From an uncultured Bacteroidales bacterium (lineage in GTDB: Bacteria > Bacteroidota > Bacteroidia > Bacteroidales > F082): 24,988 nucleotides of DNA. The notes beneath the pieces were generated by a model that was given only the letters and a program-made list of their open reading frames with translations, ran no database searches and was not told the origin of the DNA. Shown piece after piece: positions 16,085 to 23,874 of the stretch (positions are counted from its first letter, which is position 1; each line of letters opens with the position of its first letter). Where the stretch lies: the NCBI GenBank assembly GCA_937926515.1, contig CALAZZ010000265.1:1-24988 (forward strand), in the 5' to 3' direction. A program made the position numbers and the translations under genes.

Positions 16085-17058
16085 GGTCTGGTACGGATAT
16101 ATTCAACAAAACCAGGAGAAATGGTCAGGTTCTTAATTTTTTTTGGTTGATGTGCAACAGTCAAGCTTAACGTTGGCTTATTTTGATGTAATCCATTTGT
16201 ATCAAGCAGTATCTTAAAATCGGAACCGGATAAGTTTGCGTAATCTTTCAGGCTGACCAAAAACTTAGCCGTAACTTGCTCAGGAAAAATCTTTAGGCTT
16301 GTTTGAAGATCGGGTTGTTTAACAGGAAGTATCAAGGTAGTTTCAGTAAAGCGTTCAACTTCAACAACAAGTTCTATCTCTTCAGGGTTAATACTTATCA
16401 CTTCAGGACTGTATACTAAAGGTAAACGTACTCTTATTGTCTGATCAATATCCTGCAGGTTCAAATGTTGTGTAAAAATAATGTTCATCGTATCGATCAC
16501 CAAAGCAGTTCCAAACACAGTGATTGAGTCAGGATCAGTTCGTGATTCACTATACTGTTGATATTGATCCTTGAAGCTTAATGAGAGATTTGGAATGACC
16601 TTAATTTTTTTACTGTATAGTTCTTCGAGACGGAACCGGATTTCCGTATCATCAAAGGCTATTTCTGTGTCGTTTATTTTGAATTTCCTGGCTAGCCATT
16701 CTCTGAGGTTTGAGGTATTAATGTAATACTCAACCGAATTTCGTTTTCGGTATGGAATCTGATCAAGTGGGATCAGAATTTCGCGAATATTAGTAAGATA
16801 GATTGTTTTGAAGATTACAAATCCTCTACTGGTAACAGTAAAATTGAGGTACTCATCTGTTTTTTCGACCAGTGTTTTATTTGCAGGTATTTCATCGTAA
16901 TACACAGGTAAACTTACTCCAACAGTATACTCATCTGAGAGTTTAATCAGCAACCATAAAATGGTGGAGACAAGCACAAAAATCAGGAAGACCGAAAGTT
17001 TGTTTCGATTCCTGTTAACTGATTCGAGCACCTTGACAATTTGCCGGAACTTTTTCAT
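16081..17058 (-). CDS. YbbR-like (CdaR family) membrane-anchored protein
   Basis: A 325-residue protein with a basic N-terminus (MKKFRQIVKVLESVNRNRNK), one membrane helix at about 21-40 (FLIFVLVSTILWLLIKL) and a long extracytoplasmic part with repeated beta-rich modules of YbbR character, such as SDSITVFGTA-like segments (actual DPDSITVFG near 170) and VVEVERFTETTLILPV near 255. In Firmicutes YbbR/CdaR regulates the diadenylate cyclase CdaA; in this Bacteroidota neighbourhood (after yajC, before coaE) the role is unknown, and no cyclase gene lies nearby. The longest frame begins with TTG at 17085. I prefer the ATG at 17058 because it starts a typical KKFRQI anchor sequence. The yajC stop is 33 bp upstream of that ATG. 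Confidence 0.83.
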   Translation of the reverse strand: MKKFRQIVKVLESVNRNRNKLSVFLIFVLVSTILWLLIKLSDEYTVGVSLPVYYDEIPANKTLVEKTDEYLNFTVTSRGFVIFKTIYLTNIREILIPLDQIPYRKRNSVEYYINTSNLREWLARKFKINDTEIAFDDTEIRFRLEELYSKKIKVIPNLSLSFKDQYQQYSESRTDPDSITVFGTALVIDTMNIIFTQHLNLQDIDQTIRVRLPLVYSPEVISINPEEIELVVEVERFTETTLILPVKQPDLQTSLKIFPEQVTAKFLVSLKDYANLSGSDFKILLDTNGLHQNKPTLSLTVAHQPKKIKNLTISPGFVEYIRTRP

Positions 17059-17091
17059 GTGAAAAAGGCAGGTTTTACCGGCCAAATTTCG

Positions 17092-17415
17092 TTATTTATT
17101 CAATCCAACTTGTGTATTGTCCATGACAATGGCACTTTTCTCAATAAGAAGTTTGCCGCCATCGACAACTTCAATCAGAACTGCTGTTTCTTTAATATCA
17201 AGCACTTTTCCATGAATACCACCCAAGGTGATAATTTTATCGCCTTTTTTGAGGGACTCACGGTATTTGCGTTGATCTTTCGCTTTTTTCATCTGTGGTC
17301 GAATGAAAAAGAAATAGAATACGACCATGATCAGGATTAGAGGCAAAAAGGACATCAAACCTCCACCTTCACCCTCGGGTGATGGTCCAAAAAGCAATAA
17401 ACTAAGAATATTCAT
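17092..17415 (-). CDS. yajC: preprotein translocase subunit YajC
   Basis: A small single-span protein of 107 residues that accompanies SecDF in the Sec holotranslocon. A short N-terminus with a Gly-rich stretch (GEGGG, 15-19) precedes the membrane helix at 20-38. The helix ends in the family signature FFFIRPQMKKAKDQ (35-48), followed by the cytoplasmic SH3-like part LKKGDKIITLGGIHGKV (55-71). All the expected YajC landmarks are present at normal length. It lies 23 bp behind the DUF1573 lipoprotein gene and just ahead of ybbR, an order often seen in Bacteroidota. Confidence 0.96.
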   Translation of the reverse strand: MNILSLLLFGPSPEGEGGGLMSFLPLILIMVVFYFFFIRPQMKKAKDQRKYRESLKKGDKIITLGGIHGKVLDIKETAVLIEVVDGGKLLIEKSAIVMDNTQVGLNK

Positions 17416-17438
17416 TTTTTATATTGATTAAGTGATTA

Positions 17439-17897
17439 TTATGGTAAGGCCACCTGGGCTTTAACCCTAAGATGTGTTAAGCTTGGGCTTGTGTTGCTAA
17501 GAACTGTCACTGTCTTGTTTTGAACACCCCGCAGCCCATTGCTGTCAAAAATAATTTCGATGGTGCCTTCTTCACCTGGTTTCAAAGCTTTGGTGGTGTA
17601 AGTGCTTGCCGTACAACCACAGTCAGCACTTACTTTACTTAATATTAGATTCGCATTTCCTGTATTCTTAAACCTAAATGTGTAAGTGGCTTTTTCACCT
17701 TGAATTAGCCTTCCGAAATCAACTTCTGTCCTGCCGAATTCAATTTTGGCCATAGGTGAAACTTTTTGGCCTTCGGCAGATTTAGGATTTCTGACTAGCT
17801 CAGCATCTAATGGTTTTTGGGACTCTTCACATGAGGACCCAATTATTAGGGTAACTACAAAAAAGAACAGCAATGATAATTTACTTGCAAATTTCAT
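17439..17897 (-). CDS. DUF1573 lipoprotein
   Basis: A 152-residue exported protein. The signal peptide ends in a lipobox, IIGSSC, with Cys23 as the probable lipidated residue. The mature part is one DUF1573 domain, an immunoglobulin-like fold of ASPM-SPD-2-Hydin type. It contains VDFGRLIQGEKATYTFRFKN (59-78), the characteristic CGC pair (Cys93, Cys95) and PGEEGTIEIIF before the last strands. Function is unknown; such domains are abundant in Bacteroidota envelopes. It is the first gene of the run leading to yajC, ybbR and coaE. nusB, which often stands upstream of this run in Bacteroidota as I recall, is absent here. Confidence 0.9.
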   Translation of the reverse strand: MKFASKLSLLFFFVVTLIIGSSCEESQKPLDAELVRNPKSAEGQKVSPMAKIEFGRTEVDFGRLIQGEKATYTFRFKNTGNANLILSKVSADCGCTASTYTTKALKPGEEGTIEIIFDSNGLRGVQNKTVTVLSNTSPSLTHLRVKAQVALP

Positions 17898-17926
17898 TTG
17901 GAGATACTTTCATAAATTTTCAGTTG

Positions 17927-17934
17927 CAAAGATA
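17927..17934 (-). promoter_or_regulatory. -7 element of the DUF1573-yajC-ybbR-coaE operon
   Basis: The minus strand reads TATCTTTG, the classic Bacteroidota form of TAnnTTTG, 29 bp before the DUF1573 ATG. It predicts a leader of about 23 bases. No clear -33 element is seen, but sequence and placement are good. Confidence 0.6.
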
Positions 17935-18066
17935 CGATTTTTGGCAAGGATTGATGAAAAGGGTATTATGGCTTATCGAAATAATATACCCATTCTGACC
18001 CCGACAATTAATTGTTAACAAATTCCTATGAATGAGATAAATAAAAAAGATGAACGTATTTTTACC

Positions 18067-19272
18067 TTATTTGTTCTGGCTGCCCATAATGGTTAGTGAA
18101 CCCTTATACACATCATAACTTTTGAAACCTTCACATTCAAGCACGTAGAAATAGACACCATCTTTCAGGTTTCCTCCGTCCCAATTGTTCTGGTAATTGG
18201 TGGATTCATAAACTTTTCTACCCTGCCGATTATAGATAACCAAGCTTGTCCGAAGGTAATAATCTGAGAGCGGCCTTTCACCAATAGCACTTAACCTTTT
18301 AAGGCTATTTTCGTCATCTTCTTCCCCTGGGGGTGCTTCAGTTATAACAAAGTAATCGTTTATGCCATCTCCATTTGGTGTAATCACATTTGGTATTTGC
18401 AATTTGATGGGCATCACTTTTATTTCCTTGAAAAAGATAGTGTCGCAACCTTGTGGATTAAAAACTGTTAAAATAATATTGTAATCTCCTTCTTCAGTAT
18501 AAAGATGTCTAGGGGTAAGGGCATCCGAGGTAGGGCTTTCATCTCCAAAATCCCAGAAATGATTTGTGACCTCAATCTCGCCCATGCTTAAGTTTTCGTA
18601 TGAAAAATCTACAAAAGGATTTTGAATATATGCCGTATCAGGTTCTGAAATGATAACAATATCAGGATTTGGATAGGCAGCCGTAAAAAATGAGTCCACC
18701 TGCCGACATCCAAATGAATCTTCGACTTCAATAAAATACCAAAGATGTGCCTTTAAGCCTATAGCAAGGGATGGATTGCCTGGTGCGATTTGCAAGGGAT
18801 TTACCTGCCAGAAATAAATGTAATTATCTGCCTCGCCTGAAGCAGTTGCTTGAAGCACAGCTGTGTTTCCGTTGTCTTGATCCCCGTTTGTGCAGGTGAG
18901 TTGCATCTGCTCGAAGTCAATATCAAACCGGGGTCTGACTTCCAGCTCAAAATACGGACTCAGGCAAGATTCACCGGTAGTGGTATCAGTTACAGTTACA
19001 CGAAAAGTTGTGGTTTCCAACACCCTGACTAAAATACTTGATGTGGTTTGCCCATCGGGTTCCCATTCATATATATAATTTTCGTTCTCAGCAACACTGA
19101 GTGTGACGAATTGCCCACTGCAAACAGGCAAGTCAGCACTGGAAGTAATTTCGCAATCAATAAATTGAGCATGTGTGTGGTTAGAATAGAATAAAATATA
19201 AGTAAGAAACACAAGAAATATTTTAAATGCTTGTGATTTATAAGATTCTGTTCTGCGTAATTCTGCGCTCAT
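18067..19272 (-). CDS. T9SS type B cargo protein with PKD-like and gliding-motility C-terminal domains
   Basis: A secreted protein of 401 residues. The signal peptide is residues 1-35 (hydrophobic FKIFLVFLTYILF, cleavage after THA). Beta-rich, Cys-containing modules resembling PKD/Ig-like domains fill 40-285. The clearest PKD motif is FWDFGDESPTSD (239-250), followed by HLYTEEGDYNIILTV. The end (about 293-401) is the gliding-motility-associated C-terminal (CHU_C) domain, with NVITPNGDGINDYF and GVYFYVLECEG. This is the type B sorting signal for export by the type IX secretion system, so the protein is probably surface-exposed or released. The longest frame starts with GTG at 19374; I chose the ATG at 19272 because a -7 promoter element and a hairpin lie inside the extra region. 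The ligand is unknown. Confidence 0.88.
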   Translation of the reverse strand: MSAELRRTESYKSQAFKIFLVFLTYILFYSNHTHAQFIDCEITSSADLPVCSGQFVTLSVAENENYIYEWEPDGQTTSSILVRVLETTTFRVTVTDTTTGESCLSPYFELEVRPRFDIDFEQMQLTCTNGDQDNGNTAVLQATASGEADNYIYFWQVNPLQIAPGNPSLAIGLKAHLWYFIEVEDSFGCRQVDSFFTAAYPNPDIVIISEPDTAYIQNPFVDFSYENLSMGEIEVTNHFWDFGDESPTSDALTPRHLYTEEGDYNIILTVFNPQGCDTIFFKEIKVMPIKLQIPNVITPNGDGINDYFVITEAPPGEEDDENSLKRLSAIGERPLSDYYLRTSLVIYNRQGRKVYESTNYQNNWDGGNLKDGVYFYVLECEGFKSYDVYKGSLTIMGSQNK

Positions 19273-19312
19273 GCGTAAAATAATTGTGGGACTAAATTTG
19301 GTATAATAACCG

Positions 19313-19320
19313 CAAAAGTA
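19313..19320 (-). promoter_or_regulatory. candidate -7 element of the T9SS cargo gene
   Basis: The minus strand reads TACTTTTG, 41 bp before the chosen ATG, predicting a start of transcription near 19306. This lies downstream of the GTG at 19374 and supports the shorter protein. Confidence 0.5.
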
Positions 19321-19371
19321 GAAAAAAAGTATGCTTAGCCATCTAAGTAAATTGATTAAATGGATAGGTTC

Positions 19372-19388
19372 CACCTAATTGTTAGGTG
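19372..19388 (-). terminator. hairpin after the CoA-binding protein gene
   Basis: CACCTAA and TTAGGTG form a perfect 7-bp stem with a three-base loop. Beyond one mismatch, GTT/AAC extends the pairing. It lies 49 bp past the stop of the CoA-binding gene and upstream of the next promoter, so it may end the FabH-like transcript. It lacks a T-tract on the minus strand, so it may instead be a processing or 3'-stabilising structure. Confidence 0.4.
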
Positions 19389-19436
19389 AAACAAGATGCT
19401 TTAATCAAATGATATGTCCGGTTTTTGAGATTAAAT

Positions 19437-19799
19437 TCAGAAGCGCTTGTTCACAAGCATTAGCAAGGTACAGTCATTGATAACTTCAATGCCTTCATTG
19501 ACAGCCAAATTTTGCAATTCGGTATTCTCTGATCCCGGATTGAAGATCAGTTTTTCAGGTTTGATGCTTAAAATATATTCATAGTAATTCAACTGATTTA
19601 TTTGGCTGAGGTATAGGGTTATAGCATAAACGTCTTGGGTATCAACCTTTCCTAAACGTACACGAACATCGCCAATTACACCTTCTTTACTACCGATGGC
19701 AATTACCTCATAACCATGAGTATAAAGGCTTCTTACCGCTATATTGGAATACCTAAGGGGATTTTCGGAAGCACCTAAAACTACAACTTTTCTTTTCAA
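19437..19799 (-). CDS. small CoA-binding (Rossmann) protein
   Basis: A single CoA_binding_2 domain of 120 residues. The Rossmann start KVVVLGASENPLRYS (4-18) matches the family pattern (V-x-G-A-S-x-N-P-x-R-Y-S). FNPGSEN (86-92) is the second conserved motif, and a C-terminal VINDCTLLMLV strand follows. The family resembles the nucleotide-binding domain of succinyl-CoA synthetase; a cellular role is not established. The start appears to be TTG. The frame contains no ATG before the first strand, and the upstream in-frame stop is the FabH-like gene's own TAA, only 6 bp away. The close spacing suggests cotranscription, and perhaps reinitiation after the FabH-like stop. Confidence 0.85.
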   Translation of the reverse strand: MKRKVVVLGASENPLRYSNIAVRSLYTHGYEVIAIGSKEGVIGDVRVRLGKVDTQDVYAITLYLSQINQLNYYEYILSIKPEKLIFNPGSENTELQNLAVNEGIEVINDCTLLMLVNKRF

Positions 19800-19805
19800 T
19801 GATGT

Positions 19806-20891
19806 TTAGCGATATTGCTTATAAACGATGGAATTGATATTCATACCTGCTCCAACTGAAGCAAAAATCAGGTGGTCACCATTTTTTATGTTGTGTCCAT
19901 TCAGTTTCCCGCGCATAACCATGTCATAAAGTGTTGGAATGGTTGCAACTGAGCTATTTCCCAATGTCTGGATGTTCATCGGCATTACTGAAGTGGGCTC
20001 AGCTTTCATTTTATACAGCCTGTAAAAGCGTTGTACAATAGCCTCGTCCATTTTTTCATTTGCCTGATGAATTAATATTTTGTTGATCTGTTCGATTGAA
20101 ACACCTGATTTGTCAAGTGCAAGTTTCATCGCAGTTGGGACATTTGAAAGGGAATATTCATATATTTTACGGCCATTCATCTTGATATACCTGATTTTTC
20201 CATTGCTGGCAGGCTGATTGGATTTGCCATAATACAAATAGTATGCTTCATCAACGGTATGTGACATCATGGACGATGCCAAGATGCCAAATTTTTCATC
20301 AGATTCGATGCCTTCGAGAACGGTTGCGCCTGCTCCATCAGAAAAGATCATAGTATCCCTGTCGTAAATATCAACCACTCTTGAAAGGGTTTCAGAGCCT
20401 ATGATCAAACATCTTTTTGCCAAACCGGTGCGTATATACGAGTCAGCCTGAATAACACCCTGAAGCCATCCAGGACATCCAAATATGATGTCATAAGGAA
20501 TGCAGGAAGTGTTTCGTATGCCTAGTTGGTTTTTTACTCTAGAGGCCAAACTGGGAAGCATATCCGACTGATATGTTCCTTCCATCACATCACCAAAATT
20601 GTGGGCAACAATGATTTGGTCCAGTGTTTCAGGATCAATACCGGCATCATCCAAAGCCTGCTTCGCTGCTAAATATGCAATTTCTGAGTTTTTTTGATCC
20701 TCACGCGCCCAACGCCTTTCACTTATGCCTGTAATATCTCTAAATTTCCGCACAACATCCTCTCCAGGACTGTCAATAAGAGTTTGGTCTTTTTCAAAAA
20801 AAGTCTGCTTTGCGAAAATACTGTTCTTAATGATTCTTTCAGGAATGTAACTTCCTGTTCCCGTGATAATGGTATTTATATATTTCTTCAT
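19806..20891 (-). CDS. FabH-like 3-oxoacyl-ACP synthase III family protein
   Basis: A type III ketoacyl synthase of 361 residues with a complete Cys-His-Asn triad: Cys139 in FGCPGWLQG, His275 in ILIHQANEKM and Asn312 in LGNSSVATIP. AHNFGDV (96-102), SDGAGATVLE (184-193) and the terminal GAGMNINSIVY (347-357) are also family features. It condenses an acyl-CoA with malonyl-ACP or a similar partner. It is longer than ordinary FabH (about 320-335), and no plsX, rpmF or other fab gene is adjacent, so it may be a specialised paralogue rather than the fatty-acid initiation enzyme. Its partner downstream is a small CoA-binding protein. The leader (20892-20960) is structured. Substrate is not deducible. 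Confidence 0.87.
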   Translation of the reverse strand: MKKYINTIITGTGSYIPERIIKNSIFAKQTFFEKDQTLIDSPGEDVVRKFRDITGISERRWAREDQKNSEIAYLAAKQALDDAGIDPETLDQIIVAHNFGDVMEGTYQSDMLPSLASRVKNQLGIRNTSCIPYDIIFGCPGWLQGVIQADSYIRTGLAKRCLIIGSETLSRVVDIYDRDTMIFSDGAGATVLEGIESDEKFGILASSMMSHTVDEAYYLYYGKSNQPASNGKIRYIKMNGRKIYEYSLSNVPTAMKLALDKSGVSIEQINKILIHQANEKMDEAIVQRFYRLYKMKAEPTSVMPMNIQTLGNSSVATIPTLYDMVMRGKLNGHNIKNGDHLIFASVGAGMNINSIVYKQYR

Positions 20892-20899
20892 GTGGCAGC

Positions 20900-20958
20900 A
20901 GTTAAATAAAAACAGGGCATGTATTCATTAGTTAAATAAACTAACATCAAAAGCCCTG
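20900..20958 (-). repeat. structured leader with 11-bp direct repeat upstream of FabH-like gene
   Basis: AGTTAAATAAA occurs twice on the plus strand, at 20900-20910 and 20930-20940, exactly 30 bp apart. The second copy lies inside a nested inverted repeat. CAGGGC (20913-20918) pairs with GCCCTG (20953-20958), and TTAGTT (20928-20933) pairs with AACTAA (20939-20944). On the minus strand the outer stem is followed by five T, so the structure is also attenuator-like. Confidence 0.5.
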
Positions 20959-20963
20959 AGCGA

Positions 20964-20971
20964 CAAAAGTA
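20964..20971 (-). promoter_or_regulatory. candidate -7 element of the FabH-like gene
   Basis: The minus strand reads TACTTTTG, matching TAnnTTTG. Transcription would begin near 20957, exactly at the base of the hairpin listed separately, giving a leader of about 66 bases. A CAA (TTG on the minus strand) at 20985-20987 is too close to be a normal -33 box. Confidence 0.45.
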
Positions 20972-20993
20972 AGCATTTTCTAAACAACTTAAT

Positions 20994-21009
20994 CTTAATA
21001 TTAAGTTTG
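20994..21009 (+). promoter_or_regulatory. candidate clpB promoter element with overlapping palindrome
   Basis: TAAGTTTG (21002-21009) matches the -7 consensus on the plus strand, about 130 bp before the clpB ATG. A perfect 12-bp palindrome, CTTAATATTAAG (20994-21005), overlaps its first four bases and could be an operator. No CIRCE-type heat-shock element was seen. Confidence 0.4.
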
Positions 21010-21139
21010 TATGGCTCCATTTAGGTAAACAAGCCAAAATGCCAGTGAGTTACCTATTTAAATCTGACATATTTTCTTGTCTGAGCACCGATACACTATT
21101 GGTAAGAGATTTGATGATTCTATAGAAAAATCAGTAACA

Positions 21140-23728
21140 ATGAATTTAAATCAGTTTACCATAAAATCACAGGAAGCTGTACAAAAAGCTCAAGAAATTG
21201 CAATTGCATATAATCATCAGGCCATTGAGAACACTCATTTATTGAAATCGCTCTTAGTGGTTGATGTGCACCTGGTGCCATCAATTCTTAAGAAGCTTGG
21301 TGTTCAGGTTGAGAAATTGTCAAAAGCCATTGATGCTGTTTTGGATTCTATGCCTAAAGTTAGGGGAGGCGAGCAATATTTTTCACAGGAAGCATCAGGC
21401 ACTTTACAGAAAGCCATTGGAATGTTGAAAGAGTTTGGCGACAGCTATGTATCTATTGAACATTTGCTGCTCGCAATCTTTGATAGCCCTGGTGCGGCCT
21501 CAAAGCTGTTGAAGGACAATCAGATAAACCGCAAGGAACTGCTGAATTCCATCAAGGAGTTGAGGAAGGGTTCCACTGTGAATAGCCCATCAGCCGAGCA
21601 GCAATATGATGCTCTTAACCGGTATGCCAATAATCTAAATAAAATGGCACAGTCAGGCAAGCTTGATCCGGTAATCGGAAGGGATGAGGAAATCAGGCGT
21701 GTGCTTCAAATTCTTTCGCGCAGGACCAAGAATAACCCGATTCTGATTGGAGAACCCGGCGTTGGTAAAACTGCCATTGCTGAGGGTATAGCTCATCGAA
21801 TCATAAATGGGGATGTGCCTGAAAACCTTAAAAACAAATTGATCTTTTCATTGGATATGGGATCCTTAGTTGCTGGAGCCATGTACAAGGGGGAGTTTGA
21901 AGAAAGGCTCAAAAGTGTGGTACGGGAAGTTGTTGCGGCTGAAGGAGAGATCATTCTGTTTATTGATGAGATCCATACTTTGGTTGGAGCCGGCAAAGGT
22001 GAAGGTGCCATGGACGCTGCCAATATATTGAAACCCGCCCTGGCACGGGGTGAATTGCGGGCTGTTGGAGCAACTACTTTGAAAGAATATCAAAAATATT
22101 TTGAGAAGGACAAGGCCCTTGAGCGGCGATTCCAGATTGTCATGGTTGAAGAACCTGATTCGGCTGATGCCATTTCAATTTTAAGAGGACTGAAGGAGCG
22201 TTATGAAAGTCATCATCAGGTCCGCATATTAGACGAAGCAATCATTTCGGCAGTGGAACTATCGCAGCGCTATATCTCTGATCGTTTTCTTCCGGACAAA
22301 GCCATAGACCTGATAGATGAAGCAGCATCACGTTTGCGATTGGAGATAAACTCCTTACCTGAAGATCTTGAAAAAGTGGAACGTCGTATCAGACAGCTGG
22401 AGATTGAGAAGGAAGCCATCAAACGTGAAAAAGATGAAATCAAGCTCAATACCATTTCAAAAGAGTTGGCTGAGTTGACCGATTCACGAAACCAAATAAG
22501 AGCACGTTGGCAAGCAGAGAAAAACCTGGTGGAAGAAATCCAGAAGCACAAAAAAGCGATTGAACAGTATAAGCTGGAAGCTGAACAGGCTGAACGAGAT
22601 GGCAATTTTGGTCTGGTTGCGGAACTACGCTATGGAAAAATTCGTGATGCCGAGGGTGCCATAGAGGACGCAAAAAAGAAACTAGTCGAGGTTCAGGGTG
22701 AGAATCCTCTTATCAATGAAGAGGTTAGTAGCGATGAAATAGCAGAAATTGTTGCCCGATGGACCGGAATACCTGTAGCTCGTATGCTGCAGAGTGAGCG
22801 AGAAAAACTTTTAAATCTGGAGAATGAACTGCACAAACGTGTAGTCGGGCAGGATGAAGCCATTAATTCTGTTTCAGATGCCATACGTCGAAGCAGAGCA
22901 GGATTGCAGGATGCAAAGCGTCCCATAGGTTCATTTATTTTTTTAGGTTCTACAGGCGTAGGGAAAACAGAATTGGCTAAGGCCTTAGCTGAATTTCTCT
23001 TTGATAATGAACATGCCATGGTTCGCATTGATATGTCAGAATACCAGGAGCGACATGCTGTTTCACGATTGGTGGGAGCACCACCAGGATATGTAGGTTA
23101 CGAAGAGAGCGGGCAGCTGACCGAGGCTGTCCGGCGCAAGCCCTATGCAGTGGTTCTGCTGGACGAAATAGAAAAAGCCCATCCCGACGTGTTCAATATC
23201 CTGCTGCAAGTGCTCGATGATGGCCGCCTTACTGATAACAAGGGGCGTACGGTGGACTTCAAGAATACCATTGTTATTATGACTTCCAACATTGGTTCAA
23301 TGGTCATCCAACAGAGATTTTCGGAGATCAAAAAAGGAGAGGAAGATGTCGAGTTTGAACAAACGCGAAAAGCGGTCCTTGGCTTGCTAAAGACACAACT
23401 GCGGCCTGAGTTTTTAAACCGGGTGGATGATATCATCATGTTTAAGCCATTATCGCAAAACGAGTTGGTGGATGTGGTTCGATTACAAATCAACAGGATT
23501 AAGGAAATGATGCTAGCCAATGGAATGCAAATTGAAATCAGCGATGCTGCACTTGAATGGATCGCCGAGGCAGGTTTTGATCCTAATTATGGTGCCAGAC
23601 CGGTAAAACGGGTTTTGCAGCGGCAATTGCTAAACGAGCTTTCGAAGATGATACTTGCCGGAGAAGTGGATAAAAACAAACCGGTTAGGGTGAATATTCT
23701 AGATGGAAAACTCAACTTCATCAATTAG
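21140..23728 (+). CDS. clpB: ATP-dependent disaggregase ClpB
   Basis: A Hsp100 disaggregase of 862 residues (E. coli 857) that threads aggregated proteins through its hexamer together with DnaK. The N-terminal double-repeat domain covers 1-145. AAA module 1 has Walker A GEPGVGKT (204-211), the AMYKGEFEER pore segment and Walker B LFIDEIH. A long coiled-coil middle domain (about 395-520), rich in Glu and Lys, identifies ClpB rather than ClpA or ClpC. AAA module 2 has GSTGVGKT (603-610), GAPPGYVGYEE and LLDEIEKAHP. The C-terminal part ends in GARPVKRVLQR and the D2 small domain. The longest frame begins with TTG at 21077; the ATG at 21140 gives the usual MNLNQFTIKSQEA start. It diverges from the FabH-like gene. 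Confidence 0.97.
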   Translation: MNLNQFTIKSQEAVQKAQEIAIAYNHQAIENTHLLKSLLVVDVHLVPSILKKLGVQVEKLSKAIDAVLDSMPKVRGGEQYFSQEASGTLQKAIGMLKEFGDSYVSIEHLLLAIFDSPGAASKLLKDNQINRKELLNSIKELRKGSTVNSPSAEQQYDALNRYANNLNKMAQSGKLDPVIGRDEEIRRVLQILSRRTKNNPILIGEPGVGKTAIAEGIAHRIINGDVPENLKNKLIFSLDMGSLVAGAMYKGEFEERLKSVVREVVAAEGEIILFIDEIHTLVGAGKGEGAMDAANILKPALARGELRAVGATTLKEYQKYFEKDKALERRFQIVMVEEPDSADAISILRGLKERYESHHQVRILDEAIISAVELSQRYISDRFLPDKAIDLIDEAASRLRLEINSLPEDLEKVERRIRQLEIEKEAIKREKDEIKLNTISKELAELTDSRNQIRARWQAEKNLVEEIQKHKKAIEQYKLEAEQAERDGNFGLVAELRYGKIRDAEGAIEDAKKKLVEVQGENPLINEEVSSDEIAEIVARWTGIPVARMLQSEREKLLNLENELHKRVVGQDEAINSVSDAIRRSRAGLQDAKRPIGSFIFLGSTGVGKTELAKALAEFLFDNEHAMVRIDMSEYQERHAVSRLVGAPPGYVGYEESGQLTEAVRRKPYAVVLLDEIEKAHPDVFNILLQVLDDGRLTDNKGRTVDFKNTIVIMTSNIGSMVIQQRFSEIKKGEEDVEFEQTRKAVLGLLKTQLRPEFLNRVDDIIMFKPLSQNELVDVVRLQINRIKEMMLANGMQIEISDAALEWIAEAGFDPNYGARPVKRVLQRQLLNELSKMILAGEVDKNKPVRVNILDGKLNFIN

Positions 23729-23804
23729 ACTGAAGAATTTGAGTAAGACTATATATTAACAAGGCACTAGATGATTTATTGAAAACAATTTGATGGAGTA
23801 AAAT

Positions 23805-23834
23805 TAATAACTGAGTTTAGATAACCAGTTATTA
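23805..23834. terminator. inverted repeat between convergent clpB and ychF
   Basis: TAATAACTG (23805-23813) and CAGTTATTA (23826-23834) form a perfect 9-bp stem with a 12-base loop, about 77 bp past the clpB stop and 41 bp past the ychF stop. It has no strong T-tract on either strand, so it is at best a weak bidirectional terminator or a 3'-end structure. Confidence 0.4.
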
Positions 23835-23874
23835 TTGAGATGAAATCACACAGTATTATGATAAATTTTGAATG

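Noticed and set aside
17059..17085. TTG start adding nine residues to the YbbR-like protein
   Set aside because: The downstream ATG gives a normal basic anchor sequence, and ATG is preferred.
21077..21139. Extra 21 residues at the ClpB N-terminus from a TTG start
   Set aside because: The family starts at the MNLNQFTIKSQEA sequence; the upstream residues look like translated leader.
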